A stretch of DNA of 64,000 nucleotides from Deinococcus cellulosilyticus NBRC 106333 = KACC 11606 (GTDB lineage: Bacteria > Deinococcota > Deinococci > Deinococcales > Deinococcaceae). The notes under the pieces are model-generated. The model made no database searches, was not told the origin of the DNA, and was given only the letters and a program-made list of their open reading frames with translations. Shown here piece after piece: positions 21,093 through 30,689 of the stretch (position 1 is its first letter; the number at the start of each line of letters is the position of its first letter). The position numbers were made by a program, and so were the translations under genes. The DNA lies in NCBI RefSeq assembly GCF_007990775.1, contig NZ_BJXB01000002.1, forward strand, positions 1 to 64,000. The letters are read 5' to 3'.

Positions 21093-22937
21093 ATGACTTT
21101 GAAAGTTCTGATCGTAGAGGACAACCCAGATGACTCTGAACTGCTGATCAGGCGCCTCCGCCGTCTTCCAGATCACTCCTTCGAGTTCACCGTCGCCCCC
21201 AGCGGTCAGGACGGGCTGCATGCCCTGACCCTCAGCACGCCAGAATTGATTTTTCTGGACTTCAACCTCACCGACATGAACGCCCTGACCTTTCTGGATC
21301 GGCTTTCGCAGCTGTCTGTGAAGACTGTGGTGATCACCCTGACGGGCAACGGCGATGAGAAATCTGCAGTCAGTGCCCTGAAGGCCGGAGCCATGGATTA
21401 CCTGAGCAAGAACAACCTGGATGCAGAGACCCTGAAAAGGACGATTGACTCTGCCCTGGAGCGTCACCGCCTGAACGAGCAACTGGTCAGCACCCAGCTG
21501 CAGATTTCCCGGATGATCCAGGAAACCCCGGTGGGCATGTGCCTGCTGGACCGTGACCTGAATTTCCTGAACGTCAATGACAAGTTCGCCCAGTTTGCCC
21601 ACCTGAGGCTGGAGGACATGGCAGCAGTCCCCTATTCCAGTCTGGCGAGTCCCTTGCTCCATCAGCTGGAATGGATGTGCAAAAGGGTCTTGCTGTCTGG
21701 CAAGCCCTTCCGTGATGTGGAAATCAGCACCGGAACTGGCCTCCAGACCGAGTTTTATCTGGTGAACATCTACCCCATCTCCAATCAGCCTGGCGTGATC
21801 CTGTGGATCGGCATCACCGTCACAGACATCACCAAGAGCAAGCGCGACGCCCTGCTGTTGCAAGAAAGCCAGAACCAGCTGAACCTCACCCTGGAGGCCA
21901 CCCGGGTGGGCACCTGGAAGTGGGACTGCATGGCAGATGAGCTGAGCTGGCTTGGCCAGACTGCGCACATTTTTGGCCTGAAACCTTTCCCCGAGCAGCC
22001 CAGACTGGAACATCTGCTGGCAAGCCTGCACCCGGAGGACCACGAAAAATTCGAGCGCTGCCTGCAAGAAAGCCTGGACCACCAGACCGACTTTGCTGTT
22101 GAGCTGCGCATTCCGAAACCCGACGGGAGCATCCGCTGGGTGATGGCCCGGGGCAGGTCTGACCTGCAAGGGAAAAACCCTCAGGTACTGGGGACGCTGG
22201 TGGACATCACGGACCTGAAAGAAGCCGAACTTGCCCTGCGGGAGATTTCCCAGGCCCAGCAGCGCTTCGTGAACGATGCGGCCCATGAACTTCGGGCGCC
22301 CCTGACCGCCATTCAGGGCAATCTGGACCTGATCCACCGTTATTCCAACATGGCAGAGGAAGACAAAGAAGAGGCCCTTGCAGATGTGGCCAGAGAAGCC
22401 ACCCGTCTGAGTCGCCTGGTGCAGGACATGCTGGCCCTTGCCAAAGGGGATGCAGGGACGGAACTGCGCATGGAGGAGTTCTCACTGGGCACGGTGCTGG
22501 AAGATGCCGTGAAAGCCACCACCATGTTGACCCGCGAACACCTGCTGGAAGTCTCTGAGTTTGAAGATGTGTGCATCCTGGGAGACTATGACCGCCTGAA
22601 GCAGGTGCTGGTGATTCTGCTGGACAATGCATCCAAATACACCCCCACCGGAGGGCAGATCCGGGTGCATCTGGAGCGGTCGGGCCAGCAGGTGCTGATC
22701 CACGTTTCAGACACCGGTATGGGGATTGCAGAAGAGGACCAGCCCAGGGTCTTTGAGCGCTTCTACCGGGGACAACTCTCCAGAGAGAAAGATCCCGGGG
22801 GCACGGGTCTCGGCCTGCCCATTGCCAAGTGGATCATCGAGAAACACGGTGGAAAAATCAGCCTGCAGAGTCAGCTGGGGATTGGAAGCACCATCACTTT
22901 GCACCTTCCGGTGCTGAAAGAAGTGGCTTCTTCCTGA
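21093..22937 (+). CDS. hybrid receiver-PAS-PAS-histidine kinase
   Basis: This soluble 614-residue protein begins with a receiver domain (about 1-120; acidic VEDNPDD, phospho-acceptor Asp in FLDFNLTDM, Thr in ITLTGNG), then two PAS domains (about 135-255 and 265-375), HisKA with His in DAAHELRAPLTAI, and HATPase (ILLDNASKYTPTGG, VSDTGMGIAEED, GTGLGLPI). An N-terminal receiver means it may be a second step of a phosphorelay fed by the divergent kinases. AGAAGG lies upstream of the ATG. It faces away from the kinase operon, and its stop is three bases from the stop of the converging MutS-like gene. Confidence 0.92.
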   Translation: MTLKVLIVEDNPDDSELLIRRLRRLPDHSFEFTVAPSGQDGLHALTLSTPELIFLDFNLTDMNALTFLDRLSQLSVKTVVITLTGNGDEKSAVSALKAGAMDYLSKNNLDAETLKRTIDSALERHRLNEQLVSTQLQISRMIQETPVGMCLLDRDLNFLNVNDKFAQFAHLRLEDMAAVPYSSLASPLLHQLEWMCKRVLLSGKPFRDVEISTGTGLQTEFYLVNIYPISNQPGVILWIGITVTDITKSKRDALLLQESQNQLNLTLEATRVGTWKWDCMADELSWLGQTAHIFGLKPFPEQPRLEHLLASLHPEDHEKFERCLQESLDHQTDFAVELRIPKPDGSIRWVMARGRSDLQGKNPQVLGTLVDITDLKEAELALREISQAQQRFVNDAAHELRAPLTAIQGNLDLIHRYSNMAEEDKEEALADVAREATRLSRLVQDMLALAKGDAGTELRMEEFSLGTVLEDAVKATTMLTREHLLEVSEFEDVCILGDYDRLKQVLVILLDNASKYTPTGGQIRVHLERSGQQVLIHVSDTGMGIAEEDQPRVFERFYRGQLSREKDPGGTGLGLPIAKWIIEKHGGKISLQSQLGIGSTITLHLPVLKEVASS

Positions 22938-22940
22938 GTT

Positions 22941-24662
22941 TCAGACCTCGCCCCGATCCTGCAGGGTCTGGGCAATTTTTTCGAAGCTGATGCCATGCTG
23001 GGCAGCAATCCGTCTGGCATAACTGACCCCCTGGGGAAGTCCGGGCCGCACCTGATAGGTGGGCTGGATCTCTCCACTGGAATCCGTCTGGACTTCGGCC
23101 ACCAGACTGACCACTCGTGCCTCACCTGCAAGGTCCTGATTGATTCTGCTGGCATTGCGGGCCAGTTCATGCAGGTGGGTGTTGAAAATGGCCCTTGCCC
23201 CGAGCAACCTCAACCCCCGAACCACATCTTCTGCCAGAAACAGGCTCTCGGTGAGGTTGGTGCTGGTGAGGGACTCATTGAGCAGGATCAGACTGTACCT
23301 GGTGGCTTTCTGAAAAATGTCTCCCAGCCGTGAGGCCTCTTCTCCGAAGCGCCCGGTTTCCAGATCAGGCCGCTCTTCCATGGGAAAGTGCGTGTAGATG
23401 TGGTCCACAGGACTGATCCGGGCATGTGATCCCGGCACATACCAGCCTGCCTGAAACAGGGCCTGGGTGAGACTCACCGCCTGGGTGTAGGTGGTCTTCC
23501 CTCCCCTGTTGGGTCCGGTGATCAGAAAGACCCTTCCTTCTTCGCCAAAGTCCACGGTGTTGGTGATGATGGTCTTTTGCAGGTTTTCATCTGGAGTACG
23601 CTGGATGTGCCGCAGGGCCAGATTGATGTTGTAATTCTGCTGGATCTGACAGGTCCTTTCAGACATGGGAGCAATCTGGGGTTTGCACAGGGGAAGCCCA
23701 CTGTTCTGCAATTTGCGAATGATGGACACGGCTCCCAGGTAAAAATGGAACTCTGGTTCCAGACGCGAAAGCAATTTTCCACTCAGGCTGGTGTACTGGG
23801 CCAGCGCCTTGGAGATGGGTTTGGCCACATCCCCAATGATTCTGGCCAGGTCAGCGAAAAGCGGGTGCAGCAGGGTGTCCTGACGCTCATAATGCTGAAA
23901 GGACGCCCCGTTGATGATCTCCTGGCGAAAGGGCAGCACGTGGAGAGGTCCCAGTCCACTCGAGCTGCCAGATCTGGGTTTTGTTCCAAACAGGCGGCCC
24001 AGCAGAGGTGCACCTTTGAAAGCCTCTCCATGCACCCCCAGCAAGGTGGCCTCCACAGGTTTGAACTGGGCATCCAGATTCACTCCGATGCTGATGCTGG
24101 CGAGGCCTCCAAAACGGGCCTGCATCTCCGGAAGTTCGTGTTTCAAAGATGCAAACAAAGGGTCCTGCTGAATCCCTGTCAGGTGGCTCTGCAGGTCCCG
24201 GAACCCCTGGGAATGGAATGACACACCACCCATGGCTTCCAGCAGGCCTTCCACACACTGCAGGTAAAGCTCAAGTTCTCCCAGACGCCAGCTGACCTCA
24301 TGCAGGGGGCTCAGCCTGCGGTCCCGACTGGCCACATAATCGGTCAGGGTGGTGATCTGCGGGATGACCTCTTTCAGACGTGACTCAAATTGCGGGTGAA
24401 ACAGCACATCTTCCAGCACTGCCTGTCGGTACTCGATCACCTGCGGGTCGGTGCACAGGTCAAGCAGGGCCTCGGCCAGCACTGCACCAGGTTTCACTCC
24501 ACTGGAAAATTTGAAAAATTCCAGCAATTCAGAGAGTCCTGTGTCCCGGATGCTGTTTCCAGGCCAGTTGCGGGCAGACGGAGCCGTGGGCCTGGTGTGT
24601 TCGGGCCAGAGCAGGCTGAGGTCCTGCCTGTCTGTGGCTTCTTCAGAACGCTGGGATGTCAT
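22941..24662 (-). CDS. MutS-like ATPase lacking the mismatch-recognition domain
   Basis: This 573-residue protein has the C-terminal core of MutS: a helical lever/clamp region (about 60-330) and a MutS domain V ATPase (about 350-560). Walker A is GPNRGGKTT. The Walker B segment reads ILLNESLTSTN, where canonical MutS has a D-E pair, so the first acid is Asn. The His-switch-like NTHLHEL is kept. There is no MutS-I domain and no Smr nuclease, so it is not a standard mismatch repair protein. Its substrate may be a branched DNA or something else. The gene converges on the hybrid kinase with only three bases between stops. Confidence 0.8.
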   Translation of the reverse strand: MTSQRSEEATDRQDLSLLWPEHTRPTAPSARNWPGNSIRDTGLSELLEFFKFSSGVKPGAVLAEALLDLCTDPQVIEYRQAVLEDVLFHPQFESRLKEVIPQITTLTDYVASRDRRLSPLHEVSWRLGELELYLQCVEGLLEAMGGVSFHSQGFRDLQSHLTGIQQDPLFASLKHELPEMQARFGGLASISIGVNLDAQFKPVEATLLGVHGEAFKGAPLLGRLFGTKPRSGSSSGLGPLHVLPFRQEIINGASFQHYERQDTLLHPLFADLARIIGDVAKPISKALAQYTSLSGKLLSRLEPEFHFYLGAVSIIRKLQNSGLPLCKPQIAPMSERTCQIQQNYNINLALRHIQRTPDENLQKTIITNTVDFGEEGRVFLITGPNRGGKTTYTQAVSLTQALFQAGWYVPGSHARISPVDHIYTHFPMEERPDLETGRFGEEASRLGDIFQKATRYSLILLNESLTSTNLTESLFLAEDVVRGLRLLGARAIFNTHLHELARNASRINQDLAGEARVVSLVAEVQTDSSGEIQPTYQVRPGLPQGVSYARRIAAQHGISFEKIAQTLQDRGEV

Positions 24663-24843
24663 GTGTTTTCAGCATAGCCATTCTGGGGTGCTGCAACTGT
24701 TGCGTAAGTTCACTTGTTGAATGCTCCATTTGTGTGGCACAAATTCATGCAACCTGCAGCTGTTTCTGCTGAACTGATCAGGAATTCATGAATCATTCTG
24801 AGAAGTGACAAACGTTTCTTTTCTTCCCCCCGGACAATTGGTG

Positions 24844-24849
24844 TAGATT
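24844..24849 (+). promoter_or_regulatory. -10 box of leaderless pgi
   Basis: TAGATT (TANNNT) ends six bases before the pgi ATG at 24856, and there is no ribosome binding site. This is the spacing seen for leaderless transcripts in Deinococcus. A convincing -35 box is not visible. Confidence 0.55.
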
Positions 24850-24855
24850 ATACAC

Positions 24856-26478
24856 ATGTTCAAGAATCCCACTGAACTCCCCGCATGGAAGGCCTTAGAA
24901 GCCCATTATCAAAAGATTCAGAACCAGCACCTGCGCGATCTCTTTGCCCAGGACCCCACCCGTGGAGAACGCCTGACCGCCGAGGCAGACGGTCTGTTCC
25001 TGGACTACTCCAAGAACCGCCTCACCGATGAGACCCTGAAACTGTTGCTCGACCTTGCCAGAGAAGCAGGGGTGGCAGAACACAGGGAAAAAATGTTTTC
25101 TGGTGAGAGAATCAACACCACCGAAAACCGTGCAGTGCTGCACACTGCCCTGCGTGCACCAGGAGATGCTGAGGTGCTGGTGGATGGCGAAAATGTGGTT
25201 CCCGAAGTGCATGCTGTTCTGGACCGCATGGCCGCCTTCAGTGACAGGGTGCGCTCTGGAGAATGGCTGGGTTACACCGGCAAGCGCATCAGGACCGTGG
25301 TGAACATTGGCATTGGCGGATCAGACCTCGGTCCAGTCATGGCTTACGAGGCCCTGCGTGCCTACTCTGACCGCAACATCACCTGCAAGTTTGTTTCCAA
25401 TGTGGACGGCACCGACTTTGCAGAAGCTGTGCATGGCCTCAACCCTGAAGAGACCCTCTTTGTGGTCTCCAGCAAGACCTTCACCACCATTGAAACCCTC
25501 ACCAATGCCCACACCGCCCGCGAATGGCTTCTGAAAGGCCTCAAAGATGAGGCTGCTGTTGCGAAACACTTTGTGGCTGTGTCCACCAACGCTGGCGAAG
25601 TCAGCAAGTTCGGCATTGACACCAACAACATGTTTGGCTTCTGGGACTGGGTGGGCGGACGCTACAGCATGGACTCCGCCATTGGCCTCTCCCTGATGAT
25701 CGCGATTGGCCCGGACAACTTCCGGGACATGCTGGCAGGATTCCACGCCATGGACCGCCACTTCAGAACCGCGCCCCTGCAATCCAACCTCCCTGTCCTG
25801 ATGGGCCTGATCGGGGTCTGGTACAACAATTTCTTTGGTGCCGAGAGTGTTGCAATTTTGCCTTACGACCAGTATCTGGCCCGCTTCAGTGCGTACCTGC
25901 AGCAACTGGACATGGAGAGCAATGGCAAATACGTGCGCTTTGACGGTCAGGTGGTGAATTACCAGACGGGTCCCATCGTGTGGGGGCAACCTGGAACCAA
26001 CGGGCAGCACGCCTTCTACCAGTTGATCCACCAGGGAACCAAACTCATCCCTGCAGACTTCATTGGTTTTGCCCAGAGCCTGAACCCCAGTGGCCGTCAC
26101 CATGACCTGCTGATGGCCAATTTCTTTGCCCAGACCGAAGCCCTTGCCTTTGGCAAGACCAGTGACGAGGTGGCCGCTGAAGGAATCTCTGGCAGTCTGG
26201 TGCAACACAAGACCTTTGAAGGGAACCGTCCCACCAACACCCTGATCGCCCAAAAACTGACCCCCTTCGTGCTGGGCCAGCTCATTGCGCTTTATGAGCA
26301 CAAGGTTTTCGTGCAGGGGGTCATCTGGGACATCAACAGCTTCGACCAGTGGGGTGTTGAACTGGGCAAGGTGCTGGCCAACCGCATCACCCCTGAGCTT
26401 GAAGCTGCCGGAATGCCTGAACTCAAGCACGACAGCAGCACCAATCATCTGATTCGTCTTTACCGCCAGTTGCGCTGA
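24856..26478 (+). CDS. pgi: glucose-6-phosphate isomerase
   Basis: This cytosolic glycolytic enzyme (540 residues) interconverts glucose-6-phosphate and fructose-6-phosphate. Family signatures are visible: NIGIGGSDLGPVMAYEAL near residue 153, SKTFTTIETLTNA, FWDWVGGRYSM near 258 and HKVFVQGVIWDINSFDQWGVELGK (given by position, about 470-495). The N-terminal helical extension and length match the large bacterial form. It is probably translated from a leaderless mRNA. A strong terminator closes the transcription unit. Confidence 0.97.
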   Translation: MFKNPTELPAWKALEAHYQKIQNQHLRDLFAQDPTRGERLTAEADGLFLDYSKNRLTDETLKLLLDLAREAGVAEHREKMFSGERINTTENRAVLHTALRAPGDAEVLVDGENVVPEVHAVLDRMAAFSDRVRSGEWLGYTGKRIRTVVNIGIGGSDLGPVMAYEALRAYSDRNITCKFVSNVDGTDFAEAVHGLNPEETLFVVSSKTFTTIETLTNAHTAREWLLKGLKDEAAVAKHFVAVSTNAGEVSKFGIDTNNMFGFWDWVGGRYSMDSAIGLSLMIAIGPDNFRDMLAGFHAMDRHFRTAPLQSNLPVLMGLIGVWYNNFFGAESVAILPYDQYLARFSAYLQQLDMESNGKYVRFDGQVVNYQTGPIVWGQPGTNGQHAFYQLIHQGTKLIPADFIGFAQSLNPSGRHHDLLMANFFAQTEALAFGKTSDEVAAEGISGSLVQHKTFEGNRPTNTLIAQKLTPFVLGQLIALYEHKVFVQGVIWDINSFDQWGVELGKVLANRITPELEAAGMPELKHDSSTNHLIRLYRQLR

Positions 26479-26489
26479 GTTCAAAAGCA

Positions 26490-26520
26490 GAAACGCCCTC
26501 GAATACAAAGAGGGCGTTTC
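26490..26520. terminator. terminator of pgi
   Basis: An 11-bp perfect stem (26490-26500 with 26510-26520) is followed by a T-rich run on the plus strand. It also faces the end of the converging protease gene. Confidence 0.88.
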
Positions 26521-26534
26521 TTTTGTTTTTCAGC

Positions 26535-28130
26535 TCACTTGCACTGGATGTCGGTGGTGGTGGAGTCATCTGGAGCAACCACCATCGTGCCCTCACAGGA
26601 GTAGATGGTTTTGCCTGGCTGGTAACGGTCCTCAATGGTGGCACGAACCCGATATGCACCAGATTCCAGGGTCTGGCTGGAAAATACGTTTGCCACGTTG
26701 GTGCCAAAGGCAAAGACCACAGGGCTGTTCACTTTCACACCAGAAACGGTCACATGGGCCTGATAGCTCCCGCGCAAAGCTGGGGGCGCAGGTGGATTTC
26801 CCCCGATCTCCTGAAGTGCTTTGTCAATCCGCAGGAACTTTGCATCCTTCAGGGTGGGGTCGGTCAGGTCATCTCCACTGTGGATCAGGGCACCCACCAC
26901 CTGATCCCAGGTGGCAGTGGGACGTTTGCTGAACAGCAGGGCTGCTGCTGCCGCCGCCAGAGGTGCACTGAAACTGGTCCCAGAGTTGAGCATGTACTCG
27001 GTTTGAACAGACCGCTGATCATCTGTTCGACCATTGAAGACCAGCAGGTCTTGCCCTGGAGCAACCAGCCTCAGGTGCCCTCCATAATGGGAGAAGGTGG
27101 CTTTTTCTTTGTTGAGGTTGGTGGCCCCCACACTGACCGCATTGACACTGTTTGCCGGGTAAGCCACAAAGGATTTTCCGTTGTTTCCTGCTGAGGCCAT
27201 CACCACCACACCCGCATCACGCGCCTCTTTCAAAGCCTGATCCAGCACAGGGTCGGAAACAGTGTTGGTGCACACACCTCCGCTGCTCATGCAGAGGCTC
27301 AGGTTGATCACCTTTGCACCTTTGGCAATGGCTGTTCGAATGCCTCTGGCAATGATGTCTGTGCTTGAACTGCCTGAAGGGGTATAGATGTTGATGGGAA
27401 CCACCTGAATGGGGGCCTGCTGGCCGGCATTGAAGTTCAGTGAAGCCATCCCCTTGCCATTGTTGGTGGTGGCACCGATCAGGCCAATCAGGGACATTCC
27501 ATGCGAGGCAAGGGATTCATCAGGATAGTAGGGGTCATCATTCTTGTCTGCAGGATTCAGGCAGCGTTCTCCTGTCGCCTGGTTGCACCCGATGGGTTGC
27601 AGGTCCAGGTGACTGCCTTTCAGGTCCTCGTGGTGGGTGTACCCATCATCAAGCACTGCCACCTTGACCTGGGTGGTGGTTCCCGGGTCATTCCAGGCCC
27701 CTGCTGCACCGATCTGGTCCAGATACCACTGGTGGGTGTCTGGATCAGTGGGTTCCCAGGGCTGATCCAGATAGGGATCATTGGGTGTCAGTTGTTTTTG
27801 ATAACGGTAGTTGGGCTGCACCCGAAGCACTCCAGGCAAGTTGCGCAGCTCTTCTGCACTGCTGGCTTTCAGGAGGGCCTGGTTGTTGTGTGGCTGTGTG
27901 ATCACCACTCCAGTTCCTGAGAGCTTTTGCAAATCAGAGGCCTTTTGAAAAGTCACGATATATTCCCCAGGGATCGGTGCAGTTTGCTGGCTCTGTGAGG
28001 TCACCCCGGAGGGCAGAATCAGGTTGAGGGTGGCCTGCCCCTGGCCATCTGGAGGCAGAATGACGTAACTGTTGCATCCGACCAGAAGCGCCAGACCCAG
28101 CATTGAGAACACCTTGAATGTTGTCGTCAT
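26535..28130 (-). CDS. subtilisin-like (S8) serine protease lipoprotein
   Basis: The 531-residue product begins with a lipoprotein signal peptide with lipobox LLVGC (Cys19), so it is exported and lipid-anchored. Residues about 50-115 look like an inhibitor-I9-type propeptide (GEYIVTF...VQPNYRY). The S8 catalytic domain follows: Asp161 in VAVLDDG, His210 in SHGMSLIG, oxyanion Asn316 in SAGNNG and nucleophile Ser386 in SGTSFSAP. A C-terminal beta-rich domain of about 85 residues ends with two cysteines that could pair. A TATAAT lies 14 bases before the ATG. It may be co-transcribed with the upstream GGDEF gene. Confidence 0.92.
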   Translation of the reverse strand: MTTTFKVFSMLGLALLVGCNSYVILPPDGQGQATLNLILPSGVTSQSQQTAPIPGEYIVTFQKASDLQKLSGTGVVITQPHNNQALLKASSAEELRNLPGVLRVQPNYRYQKQLTPNDPYLDQPWEPTDPDTHQWYLDQIGAAGAWNDPGTTTQVKVAVLDDGYTHHEDLKGSHLDLQPIGCNQATGERCLNPADKNDDPYYPDESLASHGMSLIGLIGATTNNGKGMASLNFNAGQQAPIQVVPINIYTPSGSSSTDIIARGIRTAIAKGAKVINLSLCMSSGGVCTNTVSDPVLDQALKEARDAGVVVMASAGNNGKSFVAYPANSVNAVSVGATNLNKEKATFSHYGGHLRLVAPGQDLLVFNGRTDDQRSVQTEYMLNSGTSFSAPLAAAAAALLFSKRPTATWDQVVGALIHSGDDLTDPTLKDAKFLRIDKALQEIGGNPPAPPALRGSYQAHVTVSGVKVNSPVVFAFGTNVANVFSSQTLESGAYRVRATIEDRYQPGKTIYSCEGTMVVAPDDSTTTDIQCK

Positions 28131-28171
28131 GAAGAATCTTTTCGATTATAGATGAAGAGCATGAAAATCCA

Positions 28172-29203
28172 TTAGACCACCCGCGTGTGGTTGCGTCCGC
28201 TTCCTTTAACGTTCAGCAGTGCACCGTCTGCCCGTCTGAATGCGCTCTCGGTATTGTCCCAGGGCTGCACCCGGGTGACCCCAACACTCACTGTGATTCG
28301 AAGTCCATTGATGAATTCTGCAGTTTCGATGGTGGTTCTGAACTGCTCACACAGGGCGTGCGCTTCGGTGTCCTCCATGCCAGTCAGAATCACACAGAAC
28401 TCTTCTCCTCCCCAGCGGAAGGCCCGTCCTTGCACCTGAAACACGTCTGATGCACGCTCTGCCACCTGTTGCAGAATCAGGTCTCCCACATCGTGTCCAT
28501 GACGGTCGTTGATCTGCTTGAAGTGATCAATGTCGAAGACCACCAGATGGGTGGTCTGCACCTGATCCATGGCTTTTTCAAGTTCCTGCTGGAATGCCCG
28601 TCTGTTGGGAAGGCGGGTCAGGGGATCAATCACCGCCATGCGCTCGGCATCCCGGCGCTTGCGGGTTTCCTCCTGCATCTGGCCGTAGACATTGTGGATG
28701 GCCCGACAGATGACGATCGCCATCAGTCCCAGAATCGCCACATCCAGCGCTTTGAGGTTCTGGAATCCGTGCAGGTTGAGCACCCAGAACATCAGGACAC
28801 TGAGGGCAAAATACACCCCACTGATCACCAGGGAGAAAACCGGGCGGGCATGGTACACCACGGTCCAGTGCCAGACCATCACGATGCCCCATGCGGGAAG
28901 CAGGTAGATCCCACTGTCTGGTTCCACTGCAGGAGACTGCAACACAAAGTAAAGGGTCAGACCCACCACCAGCATCTGTCCCCAGGTGCTGATCCAGTCA
29001 AGGGCACCCAGATAAGCAGTGCGATTTTTCAGATAGAGTCCCAGCGAAACCAGCATCATGAACAGGGCAAGCCCCACCACCTGTTGCTCCAGAGGATTCC
29101 TGATCTCCCAGAGGTGATGAAAGGTCAAGAGGATCGCTGCAGGAAGAAGCAGGCTGTAGTTGTGGTGTTTGAGGCGGGTCAGGAGGTTCTGCTGGCTTGG
29201 CAT
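28172..29203 (-). CDS. membrane diguanylate cyclase (GGDEF)
   Basis: This protein (about 343 residues) has six transmembrane segments in residues about 15-170, a short coil, and a GGDEF domain at about 185-343 with DPLTRLPNRRAF, FDIDHFKQINDRHGHDVGD and the active-site motif GGEEF. It should make cyclic di-GMP. The inhibitory I-site (RxxD nine residues before GG) is absent: those positions read Q and G. A start at 29203 is preferred over 29233 because GGGGAG lies upstream. It sits between a winged-helix regulator gene and the protease gene on the same strand. Confidence 0.9.
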   Translation of the reverse strand: MPSQQNLLTRLKHHNYSLLLPAAILLTFHHLWEIRNPLEQQVVGLALFMMLVSLGLYLKNRTAYLGALDWISTWGQMLVVGLTLYFVLQSPAVEPDSGIYLLPAWGIVMVWHWTVVYHARPVFSLVISGVYFALSVLMFWVLNLHGFQNLKALDVAILGLMAIVICRAIHNVYGQMQEETRKRRDAERMAVIDPLTRLPNRRAFQQELEKAMDQVQTTHLVVFDIDHFKQINDRHGHDVGDLILQQVAERASDVFQVQGRAFRWGGEEFCVILTGMEDTEAHALCEQFRTTIETAEFINGLRITVSVGVTRVQPWDNTESAFRRADGALLNVKGSGRNHTRVV

Positions 29204-29269
29204 GGAGGCTCCCCTGTCAGGAGATGACCCCATTGTGACAGATTTGTGACCTGATGTTTCAGTTTCGCT

Positions 29270-29929
29270 TCAGGACCGTTCAGGGGTGAGGTCCAGATGG
29301 ATCAGGTACGGGGTCTTGCCCTGTCGTTGTTTGTATCTGGCATACAGGCCAGCAAGGTCCTGCTGCAATTCTTTGGCATCCTCAGGGTCCAGAAACAGAC
29401 GGGTCCAGAGGGTCAGGATGGCTGGCCCTTCTGGGGCAAGTATTTCCGGGGACAGGCTGGATTCTCCATCTTTGCTGAGGAAGGAGTAAGCCACACCATT
29501 CACCGGATCACGCTTTATTCCAATGCCCACAGGCACGCCCATGAGGCGCAGCATGGACTGGGAATAGCTGTAGGTGAAACGGTCCAGCTTCGCGAGATAC
29601 TGGGCATCCAGAAAACCCTGAAATGTGTCGGCTGTGCTCAGGTCAAAAGGCACAAAATAGGCGTCTGCTGTGCTCTGGTAGAGCTTTTGCCTGCCCCGCA
29701 TGCGGGTGAAGGTGATCAGGTTCAGGCGCTCCATTTTGCGCACCTGATACAGCAGGGAGTTGGCTTTGACTTTGAGCTCACGGGCCGCTTCGGGAACACT
29801 GATCTCCCTTTGCAAGAAGGGTTTGAGCACTTCCACCTGCCGGGGATCGGTCAGCAACTGGGCCGCTTCAGGGTCACGCACCTCTATCAAGGGGAGTGGT
29901 GAAAAAGTCGGTGTGATTTCACTGTTCAT
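29270..29929 (-). CDS. winged-helix (ArsR-like) transcriptional regulator
   Basis: The 219-residue product has a winged-helix DNA-binding region at residues about 20-90 (DPRQVEVLKPFL, SVPEAARELKVKANSLLYQVRKMERLNLI and a wing FTRMRGRQKLY). A longer C-terminal part of unknown type follows, possibly for dimerisation or ligand sensing. The frame is open upstream to 30583, but that part overlaps another gene antisense, so the ATG at 29929 is used. No good ribosome site precedes it. Its start is only 33 bases from the divergent secreted-protein gene. Confidence 0.75.
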   Translation of the reverse strand: MNSEITPTFSPLPLIEVRDPEAAQLLTDPRQVEVLKPFLQREISVPEAARELKVKANSLLYQVRKMERLNLITFTRMRGRQKLYQSTADAYFVPFDLSTADTFQGFLDAQYLAKLDRFTYSYSQSMLRLMGVPVGIGIKRDPVNGVAYSFLSKDGESSLSPEILAPEGPAILTLWTRLFLDPEDAKELQQDLAGLYARYKQRQGKTPYLIHLDLTPERS

Positions 29930-29962
29930 CTTTGAAAAATGATAAAGCACAAAGGAGTTCAC

Positions 29963-30517
29963 ATGTTTAAACCTGCTGTTCTGTTCCTGACCGTTTTTGC
30001 CTCTCTTGCCGCTCAAGTTGCCGTTGCAAAAGCACCCACCGAAAAAATCACTGATCCTGCTAAGATCACCCGGGCCTACGTGGAAAGTTTCGGAGATGTC
30101 CGGGAGTGGGTCGACATGACGCCGATGGGGAACGACGAAAGGCGCTGCATTTTCAACAGCCTGCAACGCATGAACACCATGGTGAATTACTACCTGCGGG
30201 GAGCTTCCACCACCAACATCAGTTTCCTGCGCAAGGACCAGGAAGCCCTCACCTTCAATCTGACCGCCGAGCAACCCCCCATTGGAGCCGAGAAAAACAA
30301 GGTGCGGGGTTTCTGGATTTCCATCCGCTGTGCAGATCAGGTGCGCAACATGGAGTCCTGGAAAACGGTGATGTCCTGGGTTCCTGTGTTTGAGGCCCTC
30401 GTACAGAATACCGAAAGCCAGCTTGGTTACACGTTTTCCCACGTGGAAATCACCCCCCAGGGAGGAAACATGCTGTGGTGGAAGGACAAAAAGGGAAACC
30501 TGGTGATTCTCCGCTGA
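29963..30517 (+). CDS. secreted hypothetical protein
   Basis: The 184-residue product starts with a classic signal peptide (MFKPAVLFLTVFASL, cleavage likely after AVAKA). The mature part is about 160 residues with two cysteines and many aromatic residues, and I do not recognise it. The ATG at 29963 has AAAGGAG upstream; an in-frame ATG at 29939 lacks one. The gene ends at a strong hairpin. The divergent regulator gene is a natural candidate to control it. Confidence 0.7.
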   Translation: MFKPAVLFLTVFASLAAQVAVAKAPTEKITDPAKITRAYVESFGDVREWVDMTPMGNDERRCIFNSLQRMNTMVNYYLRGASTTNISFLRKDQEALTFNLTAEQPPIGAEKNKVRGFWISIRCADQVRNMESWKTVMSWVPVFEALVQNTESQLGYTFSHVEITPQGGNMLWWKDKKGNLVILR

Positions 30518-30526
30518 GTTTTCTGC

Positions 30527-30562
30527 AGAGCAGGGGTGGACACATTTACCCACCCCTGCTCT
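30527..30562 (+). terminator. terminator of secreted-protein gene
   Basis: A 13-bp perfect stem (30527-30539 with 30550-30562) with a 10-base loop lies ten bases after the stop codon. The following T-content is modest. Confidence 0.75.
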
Positions 30563-30689
30563 GGCTCTGGCTGGTTTTGACATCTGTATTCATGAGAAGT
30601 CTGGGAATTGAAGCCGAGCTTCAAAAGCCTGAAAAGAATTTTCATTGATGCATTCGAGGATTTTCTTTCCTGATGCCTTGCTGGATTCA

